DNA from: Acinetobacter sp. UBA3106
GTDB taxonomy: Bacteria > Pseudomonadota > Gammaproteobacteria > Pseudomonadales > Moraxellaceae
Direction: 5' to 3'
DNA: 64,000 bases
Assembly: GCA_002365595.1 (NCBI GenBank)
Contig: DFAM01000010.1
Span: forward strand, 124,001-188,000
Of the stretch, positions 42,492-50,800 are shown one piece after another (position 1 is the stretch's first letter; every line of letters starts with the position of its first letter). The notes beneath the pieces were generated by a model that searched no databases, had not been told where the DNA came from, and saw only the letters and a list, made by a program, of their open reading frames with translations. Made by a program: the position numbers and the translations under genes.

Positions 42492-44501
42492 ATGACTCAA
42501 AGTTGGAATAATACAAGATTTAAAAAATCTTGTTTGGCGAGCATGCTCGCAGCTTTACTTAGCCCATCAGTTTATGCGCTTGAATCTTTATCAGATGATC
42601 ACCTTTCTGACACAACAGGCGAAGGGATCGCATTATTACCTGAAAATTTTAAGATGGTGTTTCAGGGACCAAAGGATACGTCTACTGCTTCCAGTTATAA
42701 CAATAATGCTATTACTGTGGTAGATAAGCCTAAATACGACACTGGTTTTATCCGTATTATTCCGACGGGTGAAAATTACGACTTACTGTACCAACGTGCA
42801 TACGATAAAATTTATCAAACGAATTATGATTCTAATTATACGTATGCAAAAGCCAACTTGTATCAAGGAAGTTATAATTCAACTTATAACAGTGTATATA
42901 ATGGAATTTATCAAAATGGTAGTACTACCACTACACTTTATACAACCACTTATAATCAAGTAAAAACACAAAATCAAACTGCGTATCGTGATCAGGAAAT
43001 TGCGGTTTATTCAAAGCAGCAAACCTATATAGACTATTATGAAAAACGCTACGATCAATATTATTGGAACTCTACGTTAACAGTTCCTAATGATGGTACG
43101 ACGAAATATAGTGGGGGCTGGTTAGATAAAGAACAGTCAGCAGAAAATGCTTGGAAAAATACCGTTGAAAAAATTGAGGCTGCCTATGGTTCCACTATTA
43201 CTACCGCAGTCGATAATCACTTAAAAGAAACCACTCTTGCTCAGATTAGAGCATCAGCAAACAGTACTGCTACCCAGCAAGCAACATCTGCTGCAAATAC
43301 AACAGTCATAAATTATGCAAAAACCAATGCAACTAATGTAGCAAATACAACAGCTGCGGCTGCTATAGCCAATGCCCGTACAAAAGCGGATGTTTTTATT
43401 TATGGTTTGGCCTTATCTAAAAGTAATGGCAACTTAAATCAGCGCTATAGTAATGTAGGTTTAAATTGGGGAAGTGCGGCCAATCCTTGGTTATTCCGCG
43501 CTGGCACTGCAAAAGACATTCAACAATTTGCAGCTGCGAACAAAAGTGATATTGGTTATCTGGCTTTAGAAGCACCTTTGGCAAAGGATGGCGGAGATAC
43601 AACAAGTGACCGAATCAAATTGGGATTTTGGACAGATATTTTCTCTCGGTCTTTTGACTCAACTCGTACAATTAATGGTGTTACCGGTGCACCAATAAGT
43701 GGGTTAGATAAGGATTATCGCTTAAGAGCACAATTTGTGGCGAATGGCTTGAGTATCAATGGTTCTCAAGTACGATTATTTCAGACCCAAAATGATGATA
43801 TCAATAAGCTCTACGATGAAACATTGGGAATAGCTGCACTATTGCGTATAAACACCAACGATAATCCATCTACCTTAAAATTTACCGATACAAATCTTGA
43901 TGAAAAAGGAATCAGGATCAGTACTGCAGCTAAAAGTGATACAGATGATGGTACTGCGGTAACCCCAGCAATAGATGGTTCTTTGGCTCCACTCTTTAAC
44001 GATAAAGACGGTCTTTATTTATATAGTGCCAATATCAATCTGGTATTGGGAAATATGTATCAACCTTTTATTTTGGCATCAGAAGGCAACAATATCATTC
44101 TAGAAGTGACACGTATCCCTAAAGTACCTGCAATATATTCACAGATTTATACTTGGTATCCAGATACAGATCCGAGTCCTCAATTTCAATCGGGTACAGG
44201 GTTAACGACAGCATCATTTAAAGGTTCAACCTGTAATGTAAGCTACTGCGGTTCAAATTTCTCGGATATTACAACAGGAACCAATACGGTTAGATACCAA
44301 GGCACAAATGCGACCCACAGTAGTATTGCAATCGGTAGTGTTACCCGAAATACCACTACGAATCTTTTAAATGCCAATAGGGGCGCAGATGCGACAGGGG
44401 TGGTATTTAAAAGTCCAACAGGAACTGCCGTTAATCTGGGTTCGGCTGTAATTGATGGTGTTTTAATTCAGCATCTTAAGTTTAAAACTACGGGCTTATA
44501 G
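42492..44501 (+). CDS. Secreted Fil-like protein 1, Tyr/Asn-rich
   Basis: A 669-residue exported protein: signal peptide ending SPSVYA, then LESLSDDHLSDTTGEGI, the motif shared by all four proteins of this cluster. Residues about 93-195 are strikingly rich in Tyr, Asn, Gln and Thr (for example NSTYNSVYNGIYQNG). An Ala/Thr-rich segment with coiled-coil character follows (about 235-300), then a beta-rich C-terminus. ATG 42492 follows GGAAGG at 5 bases. I recall Acinetobacter proteins of this location labelled Fil (putative pilus/filament system) without firm function. It is the first gene of a four-gene operon. Confidence 0.75.
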   Translation: MTQSWNNTRFKKSCLASMLAALLSPSVYALESLSDDHLSDTTGEGIALLPENFKMVFQGPKDTSTASSYNNNAITVVDKPKYDTGFIRIIPTGENYDLLYQRAYDKIYQTNYDSNYTYAKANLYQGSYNSTYNSVYNGIYQNGSTTTTLYTTTYNQVKTQNQTAYRDQEIAVYSKQQTYIDYYEKRYDQYYWNSTLTVPNDGTTKYSGGWLDKEQSAENAWKNTVEKIEAAYGSTITTAVDNHLKETTLAQIRASANSTATQQATSAANTTVINYAKTNATNVANTTAAAAIANARTKADVFIYGLALSKSNGNLNQRYSNVGLNWGSAANPWLFRAGTAKDIQQFAAANKSDIGYLALEAPLAKDGGDTTSDRIKLGFWTDIFSRSFDSTRTINGVTGAPISGLDKDYRLRAQFVANGLSINGSQVRLFQTQNDDINKLYDETLGIAALLRINTNDNPSTLKFTDTNLDEKGIRISTAAKSDTDDGTAVTPAIDGSLAPLFNDKDGLYLYSANINLVLGNMYQPFILASEGNNIILEVTRIPKVPAIYSQIYTWYPDTDPSPQFQSGTGLTTASFKGSTCNVSYCGSNFSDITTGTNTVRYQGTNATHSSIAIGSVTRNTTTNLLNANRGADATGVVFKSPTGTAVNLGSAVIDGVLIQHLKFKTTGL

Positions 44502-44510
44502 GGGTGTAAA

Positions 44511-45197
44511 ATGTTAAATAAAATATCTATTTCTGTAGTTTTATTGATGGCTTGTGCAGCGCATGCAGAATTGGTGGGGTTAGATAATGGGGAATTACTG
44601 GACGTTACGGGACAAGGGGGAGCTGATTTAAGCTGGACTTTGTCATTAAATCATCGCTATGCAAATGATTTAAGCATAAAAAATATTTCTGATCAGCAAG
44701 GCGTATATTATACCTATGATTGTGCATCGGATGTGCAATGCCGTTTTGCATTTTCACCTAATAATCATGCAGATGCAGCTGGTAATCAAAGATGGTTGGT
44801 CTTTAAGCAAATTCAAGGCACTATTCAGGTAGATAAGTTTTCTTTGGCGGGAAGCACCATTATCAATAAGGATATGATGCCTCAAACAGCGCTTAAACTT
44901 TCATTCTTCGATGATAATCCTTTAAAAATAAGAAATTTAGGTTTTAGTAGTCTTTCGGTTGAAACCGATGATGCAAGCTCTAAAGGCTATTTAAAAGATA
45001 TAAAATATAATCAATATAATGCTTATACATTAGATGCCCAAGGCACAAAAGTGAATAACAATATAGATGTTCCTGCTTTTGATAAAGGTGCTGAAAAAGG
45101 ATTTATGGGCTTGAACGTACACGGTAATTTACATATGTCAGGTGATCTAAAAATTTTTAGTTATAACTGCGCAGGTACTGGGACCAGTCGTTGTTAA
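44511..45197 (+). CDS. Secreted Fil-like protein 2
   Basis: A 228-residue exported protein starting 9 bases after the previous stop. Signal peptide MLNKISISVVLLMACAAHA is followed by LVGLDNGELLDVTGQGGADL, the cluster motif. The rest is beta-rich, with a Cys pair (YDCASDVQCRF) and a Cys near each end of the C-terminal SYNCAGTGTSRC, suggesting disulfides in the periplasm or outside. Function unknown; it probably acts with its three neighbours. Confidence 0.75.
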   Translation: MLNKISISVVLLMACAAHAELVGLDNGELLDVTGQGGADLSWTLSLNHRYANDLSIKNISDQQGVYYTYDCASDVQCRFAFSPNNHADAAGNQRWLVFKQIQGTIQVDKFSLAGSTIINKDMMPQTALKLSFFDDNPLKIRNLGFSSLSVETDDASSKGYLKDIKYNQYNAYTLDAQGTKVNNNIDVPAFDKGAEKGFMGLNVHGNLHMSGDLKIFSYNCAGTGTSRC

Positions 45198-45231
45198 TTA
45201 AACAAAGATTTTGAAGAATAAGGATGTTGCA

Positions 45232-47484
45232 ATGAAAAAAATAATAAAACTGAATATGCTCACAGCTTGTGTATTAATGGCTCAACAATCTTTTGCGCTT
45301 CAACAGTTAACGGATCACTCCTTAAGTGATGTTACAGGACAGGATGGTATTTCTATTACCCATGAAGTCTCAAAGATTAATGTAGATCAGGTCAACTGGG
45401 TGGACTATACCGATACAGGTAGCATGAAGTTGGGAATGCATAATGTTGAAGTCAAAGGTGTAAATAACAGTACAATTAAAAGTACGCTTGATTTTGATGT
45501 AGGTACAACTGATAGAGGAACTGGTGTAAAAATTCAAGCTAGCATTTCCCCATTTCAGGCAACTATAGAAAAACTCATGTTGTTATGTGGTGCTACAACT
45601 TGTACCACAGCTGAACAGAATTTAGGTTCTTTAAGTCTTTCAACAACTTCTCCTTTAAAATTTTATTTGCAAACTACTCATGGTTTATTTAACCGTGATG
45701 AGAAAGCACATTTAGATTTTCAGTTACAAAATGCAAGTATTGGATATGGCTTAAACGGTAAAAATTTAACTCTAAAAGATTTTAATTTTAATTTTTCTGC
45801 TGATGGTTATATGTATCTAGACTCGAATGAGGGGATAGTAATGACCACCAAAAGTCGTGATGGCAATACGGATCATATTGTTAATTTAGACCGAGTTGCT
45901 GATTCAAGCGATGTAGACTCGAGTCGAGTGAATGCGAAAAATCCTGGTGTAAATATTGACTTACGCTATGGTTCAGATCCCAATAACCAGAAGAATGTGA
46001 TTCGTATGGGAGCATCGGGCGGCGTTACAAATGCGAAAATATTCTTTAATGCAAATCAGGCTGGTCTTAAAGATTTTAATACGGTAAATCGTACCGGAAC
46101 AGATTTAACGGAAACAACAAGGTCTGCTTCAGGTTATGGTTTTGCGGGTGCTGGTGGTTTGCATTTTGGCGTTTCTGCTGAGTTTACGCGTGAAGGGAAT
46201 CCTCTATTAGGTCAAAATGTTGCTCCAACAACTTTGGAAATAGGTCATACAGGACATGGTAGCTATGCTATAGAATTTTCAAATCTATCTCCTTTAGCTA
46301 TTCGTAATTCAACCAATGCTACCAATTTGAATACTAAAAATGCATATATTGACTTTGGTGATATTTACATTAATACCGCACAAGTTAAAAGCTTAAATTT
46401 TATTATCAATGAAAATGTTAAAAAGATACTTAATGCTTCAAGTACCGAATTAACCTACGATATGGTGCCGGTTGATAAAGGGCAAAATGTAGCATTAATT
46501 GCGATTCGTGGTATGGATTTTCAGGCCATAGCACGTAAAGCACGTTTTATTTCAGACAATTCAATTGCTGAGATAACCAGCTCTTCTGGAGAATGGGGCA
46601 TAGGTATACCTATCTTTAATTTAAATGCCAATCTGGCGCTATTTGCTAAAAATTATACTTATAAAGGAGTGACCAGCTCAGGTTTGGGATATAACTTGGC
46701 AATGTCTACGGAAGGTTATGGTATTGATAAAAAAACCGGAACGCCAAGTACAACTTCTATCATTGTCGTAGATGGTGCAAAGGGAGTATATAACGAAGAA
46801 GTCAATTATTATGCAGGTCTTCGAAATATCGATTCATATTTAAAATCAGATGGTGTCATTGGTTTTGAAGATGAAGGAATTTATATCAAGGCAGATAATT
46901 TATTATTTGCAGCAAAAGCTGAAATTGCAATTGGACAACTTCCGGGTTCTTTATATAACTGTACTACAGCAACTGGTGGTACAAATTGTGATAAAAAAGT
47001 CGTACCTATTGATAATTTTGCTAAAAAAGATGATGTATTGTCTTCTATTGCCTTTAAGCTCGAGGGTCAAGGGGAATTGCTGATTGTTCCGGGGCTAAAT
47101 TCAGCAAATGCAACGCCGGACACCAATTATTTGTCTTTAAAAGGAAATTTTAAGTTTAAAGATCTCACAGGCTCTACGGATAGAGGAAGTTTCTTAAGTA
47201 TCATTAATGAAGATGTTAAAGCTGCAACTGGACCAAGCGAATCTAGTGTTAATTTAAATAAGCTTCAAGGACATATAGGATTCGAATCCAGAGTTCAAAT
47301 GAAACAGGATACTGTTGTACTAGATAATCAGGTCAAGTTTAATTATTTAGCTACTGCGACTTCTCAAGGTAAGCCCTTTACCGCAGAAATGGCCATGTCT
47401 CCAGCAGGTAATATGCAGAAAATTGCTGATCTTGCAATTACCGGAGGGGCAATGCGTAGCACTTTGGGTATTACTCCACGATAA
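45232..47484 (+). CDS. Secreted Fil-like protein 3
   Basis: A 750-residue exported protein. Signal peptide MKKIIKLNMLTACVLMAQQS then ALQQLTDHSLSDVTGQDGI, the clearest form of the cluster motif. The remainder is beta-rich with Asn/Thr/Gly-rich strands, as in beta-helical or barrel-associated secreted proteins, and carries two Cys pairs (LCGATTCTTAEQN; YNCTTATGGTNCDKK). ATG 45232 after AAGGATGTTGCA is preferred to an upstream TTG. It is the largest member of the operon; function is not established. Confidence 0.75.
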   Translation: MKKIIKLNMLTACVLMAQQSFALQQLTDHSLSDVTGQDGISITHEVSKINVDQVNWVDYTDTGSMKLGMHNVEVKGVNNSTIKSTLDFDVGTTDRGTGVKIQASISPFQATIEKLMLLCGATTCTTAEQNLGSLSLSTTSPLKFYLQTTHGLFNRDEKAHLDFQLQNASIGYGLNGKNLTLKDFNFNFSADGYMYLDSNEGIVMTTKSRDGNTDHIVNLDRVADSSDVDSSRVNAKNPGVNIDLRYGSDPNNQKNVIRMGASGGVTNAKIFFNANQAGLKDFNTVNRTGTDLTETTRSASGYGFAGAGGLHFGVSAEFTREGNPLLGQNVAPTTLEIGHTGHGSYAIEFSNLSPLAIRNSTNATNLNTKNAYIDFGDIYINTAQVKSLNFIINENVKKILNASSTELTYDMVPVDKGQNVALIAIRGMDFQAIARKARFISDNSIAEITSSSGEWGIGIPIFNLNANLALFAKNYTYKGVTSSGLGYNLAMSTEGYGIDKKTGTPSTTSIIVVDGAKGVYNEEVNYYAGLRNIDSYLKSDGVIGFEDEGIYIKADNLLFAAKAEIAIGQLPGSLYNCTTATGGTNCDKKVVPIDNFAKKDDVLSSIAFKLEGQGELLIVPGLNSANATPDTNYLSLKGNFKFKDLTGSTDRGSFLSIINEDVKAATGPSESSVNLNKLQGHIGFESRVQMKQDTVVLDNQVKFNYLATATSQGKPFTAEMAMSPAGNMQKIADLAITGGAMRSTLGITPR

Positions 47485-47508
47485 AAGAATAAATTATAGG
47501 GATTGAAA

Positions 47509-48936
47509 ATGAAAAGATTACTATTGCCAGCATTGATTTGTTGCATTTCTTCAGGAGCAAATGCAACAGGATTTAAAAGTTTGACGGATACCGAATTGGC
47601 CAAAGTAGATGGTCAAGCTTTGCTGAATTTTTCTAAAGATGCTTATAGTTATAATACTTCAAGTAACGAAAAGGTTAATTTTTTTAAACTTGGACTTGAA
47701 GCTGAAATGGAACTAAATACCAATATTAAATCCTTACAATTAGGATGTGGGGGAGTAAATGGTGCAAATGGTTGTGATATTGATATTTCGAATTTGGCTT
47801 TAAGTGGATTACCTACAAGTTATGATGCCGATGGAAATCCTGTATTTGCAAATGACCGTGCCTCAACGAGTGCAAAAATAACTAATCCCTTTATTGAATT
47901 TGCAATCAAAAATAGCGATAAAGCATCAACCAGGGAAATAGTTGGTTTTCGTTTAGGGGCACAAGAAATTTTGGGTTTATTAACTACAGGTATTGCCAAT
48001 ACACAATCACCGACAGATGGTATTCAATCTTTCAGTGGTTATATGAAAATTGCAGATACATCAGGTTCTACCAATACTGCAGCTGCGAAATTTGGTAAAG
48101 CGTCCAACCAAGCAATTTCAGGAGTCTTGGATATTGCTCTATTTGGTACGCATAACTTTACTAGTGATCCAACAAATTCTAATACGACGGGTATTACAGT
48201 ACCGCAGTTAAATAATGTGAAATTTAATGTTCCAGGCTTTACTGTATCTGGAAACCGACAAACCCAGGCAAGTGCGACCAACATTATGGTGACTATTCCA
48301 GTGATTCCTTTGGCAAAAGGTACGGCTGAGGATAATGCTAATTATGAGGTTTATAATGGTTTGAATACTACACAGTTTGATAATGACCAGCTATTGGTAA
48401 ATATTAATCCATGTGTAGGCTTAGGATCACTTTGTTTGGTAAGTACCTCGAAATTTAAAATGGGGGAGGGTTCAAAGCTGACTAATCTGAATATGAATGT
48501 GACCTTTAATCAATTATTAAGCATGGTACATAATGTACCATTAACCGGTTCAGGAGGTTATTTGGCTTTGCAGCAGCTTGCTTTGCAGTGGCCAGGAGCA
48601 GATGCAGCAGATGTTGCAAAAAGAGGTTGGTGGATGTCATTTGCTGATCCTGTGCAATTGGGGAAACTCAATGTGGCAGGGGCTGTAGATATTTCGGCGG
48701 TACTTCCTCAAGTTGCGACAAATATTACCAACAACCTGCAAGCTCCAGGTAATGAAATTCCAATTGATTTGGGTGATTCTATTAAGGCCTTAGCCAATAC
48801 CCCTATTGTTAAAACATTAACAATTGATGTAGGGCCATGGACCCAAGCTAATCCTTCTACGTTAACGTTGAGTAATCAGATTCTAAAAAACCAGAATGTT
48901 CCCTCTAACTGTTATGGCGGTCTGAAATTCTGTTAA
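47509..48936 (+). CDS. Secreted Fil-like protein 4
   Basis: A 475-residue exported protein. Signal peptide MKRLLLPALICCISSGANA is followed by TGFKSLTDTELAKVDGQALL, a degenerate form of the cluster motif. Internal Cys pairs (LGCGGVNGANGCDI; NPCVGLGSLCLV; NCYGGLKFC at the end) suggest disulfides. Sequence is beta-rich with conserved-looking VPLTGSGGYLALQQLALQW. ATG 47509 is preferred to an upstream TTG two codons before. It ends the operon before a bidirectional terminator shared with proS. Confidence 0.75.
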   Translation: MKRLLLPALICCISSGANATGFKSLTDTELAKVDGQALLNFSKDAYSYNTSSNEKVNFFKLGLEAEMELNTNIKSLQLGCGGVNGANGCDIDISNLALSGLPTSYDADGNPVFANDRASTSAKITNPFIEFAIKNSDKASTREIVGFRLGAQEILGLLTTGIANTQSPTDGIQSFSGYMKIADTSGSTNTAAAKFGKASNQAISGVLDIALFGTHNFTSDPTNSNTTGITVPQLNNVKFNVPGFTVSGNRQTQASATNIMVTIPVIPLAKGTAEDNANYEVYNGLNTTQFDNDQLLVNINPCVGLGSLCLVSTSKFKMGEGSKLTNLNMNVTFNQLLSMVHNVPLTGSGGYLALQQLALQWPGADAADVAKRGWWMSFADPVQLGKLNVAGAVDISAVLPQVATNITNNLQAPGNEIPIDLGDSIKALANTPIVKTLTIDVGPWTQANPSTLTLSNQILKNQNVPSNCYGGLKFC

Positions 48937-48945
48937 TCGAATAAT

Positions 48946-48975
48946 AAAAAATCCCGCTGAATGCGGGATTTTTTA
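48946..48975. terminator. Bidirectional terminator between the secreted-protein operon and proS
   Basis: AAAAAATCCCGC and GCGGGATTTTTT pair perfectly around TGAAT. The two operons converge here and share it. Confidence 0.92.
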
Positions 48976-48988
48976 TTTTAAAGATGAA

Positions 48989-50704
48989 TTACTTTGCAAT
49001 TTTAGTCAGTAATTCTTCTTTAGTAATATTTACCGATTCAGCATCACGGCGACCTTTATATTCAAAAGTTCCTGCATCTAAACCTTTTTCACCAATCACA
49101 ATACGGTGTGGAATACCGGTAATTTCAAGATCAGAGAATTTTACGCCTGGACGCTCGTCACGGTCGTCTAAAATCACGTCATAACCTGCAGCTTGCAGTT
49201 CTGCATAAAGTGCTTCAGCAGCTTCTAAAGTACGTGGTGATTTGTGTGCATTCATTGGTACAATCGCAACTTCAAATGGTGCAATTGCAGAAGGCCAGAT
49301 AATCCCTTTGTCATCGAAGTTTTGTTCAATGGCAGAAGCCACCACACGCGTTACACCAATACCGTAGCAGCCCATGGTCACGACCATCGGTTTACCGTCT
49401 TTCCCAAGCACTTTGCAGCTTAAAGCTTCAGAGTATTTTTTACCCAGCTGGAAAATGTGACCGACTTCGATACCACGTTTAATTTGCAGTGTACCTTTAC
49501 CATCTGGAGATGGATCACCTTCAACTACATTACGTAAGTCATAAATTTCTGTGAATTTAGCATCACGTTCCCAGTTGACACCTGTTGCATGTTTGTCGGC
49601 TTCATTAGCGCCAGCAACAAAATCAGAAAGCACAGATGCTGCACGGTCAACAATGACAGTGATGCCTTTATCAACCAGACCTTGTGGACCAATAAAGCCA
49701 GTGGTTAAACCAAGTGCTTGAATTTGATCTTCAGTTGCAAATGTTAAAGGCGCAGCAATTAATGGATGCTTTTCAGCCTTAATTTCATTCAGTTCATGGT
49801 CGCCACGTAAGAATAAAGCAATTACTGGAGTAGCTTTACCTTCTTCAGCAACACCTTGAACAAGCAAGGCTTTTACAGACTGCGCGGCATCTGTACCCAG
49901 GAAATTCGATACATCGGCAATGGTTTTTTGCGCTGGTGTATCAACCAGTTGTAATTCCTGAGTGGCAGCCGCGCGTTCACCCACCAATACAGCTTCAGCC
50001 ATTTCTACATTGGCTGCATAGTCAGATTCAGTAGAGAAGGCGATGTCATCTTCACCACTTGAAGCCAAAACATGGAATTCATGTGAACCTGAACCACCTA
50101 TTGAGCCAGTGTCTGCTTGTACTGGACGGAAGTCTAAGCCCAGACGGCTAAAGATACGACAGTACGTGTCATACATTACATCATAGGTTTCTTGTAATGA
50201 TGCTTGATCGATATGGAAAGAATAAGCATCTTTCATGATGAATTCACGTGAACGCATGACACCAAAACGTGGACGAACTTCATCACGGAATTTGGTTTGC
50301 ACCTGATAGAAATTGATTGGCAGCTGTTTGTAGCTTTTTAATTCATTGCGTGCAAGATCAGTAATGACTTCTTCATGCGTTGGGCCAAGCACAAAATCGT
50401 TATTATGACGGTCTTTGAAACGTAGCAGTTCTGGACCATATTGCACAAAGCGGCCTGATTCTTCCCAAAGACTTGAAGGTTGAGTCACGGGCATAAATAC
50501 TTCAAGCGATCCGGCACGGTTCATTTCTTCACGGACAATCGCTTCAACTTTATTTAGCACGCGTACGCCCATCGGCAACCAAGTGTATAAACCCGAAGCC
50601 AATTTACGAATCATCCCCGCACGTAACATGAGCTGATGTGAGATTACTTCAGCATCGTTTGGGGTTTCTCTTAACGTAGCAAATAAAAAGCGACTCGCGC
50701 GCAT
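48989..50704 (-). CDS. proS: Prolyl-tRNA synthetase
   Basis: A 571-residue class II synthetase of the bacterial type, charging tRNA-Pro in the cytoplasm. The N-terminal catalytic part includes GMIRKLASGLYTWLPMG and LGPTHEEVITDLARNEL (motif 2 region), DAYSFH and VQADTGSIGGSGSHEF. An inserted YbaK-like editing domain (about 225-410) follows, then GIEVGHIFQLGKKYSEAL and the anticodon-binding domain ending in GTFEYKGRRDAESV. Length equals that of the E. coli enzyme. It has its own transcription unit, separated from the RND operon by a terminator. Confidence 0.98.
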   Translation of the reverse strand: MRASRFLFATLRETPNDAEVISHQLMLRAGMIRKLASGLYTWLPMGVRVLNKVEAIVREEMNRAGSLEVFMPVTQPSSLWEESGRFVQYGPELLRFKDRHNNDFVLGPTHEEVITDLARNELKSYKQLPINFYQVQTKFRDEVRPRFGVMRSREFIMKDAYSFHIDQASLQETYDVMYDTYCRIFSRLGLDFRPVQADTGSIGGSGSHEFHVLASSGEDDIAFSTESDYAANVEMAEAVLVGERAAATQELQLVDTPAQKTIADVSNFLGTDAAQSVKALLVQGVAEEGKATPVIALFLRGDHELNEIKAEKHPLIAAPLTFATEDQIQALGLTTGFIGPQGLVDKGITVIVDRAASVLSDFVAGANEADKHATGVNWERDAKFTEIYDLRNVVEGDPSPDGKGTLQIKRGIEVGHIFQLGKKYSEALSCKVLGKDGKPMVVTMGCYGIGVTRVVASAIEQNFDDKGIIWPSAIAPFEVAIVPMNAHKSPRTLEAAEALYAELQAAGYDVILDDRDERPGVKFSDLEITGIPHRIVIGEKGLDAGTFEYKGRRDAESVNITKEELLTKIAK

Positions 50705-50750
50705 GGAAACTGTCCTGATAATTAAGCGTTAAAGCATAAGATTATACGAT

Positions 50751-50786
50751 AAAAAATGAGGTGAACATTTCAGAATGTCACCTCAT
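50751..50786 (-). terminator. Terminator of the RND efflux operon
   Basis: On the minus strand ATGAGGTGACATT pairs with AATGTTCACCTCAT (one bulge) and continues into TTTTTT (plus-strand 50752-50757). It lies 47 bases before proS, so proS needs its own promoter beside it. Confidence 0.8.
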
Positions 50787-50800
50787 GGTAATGGATTTTA

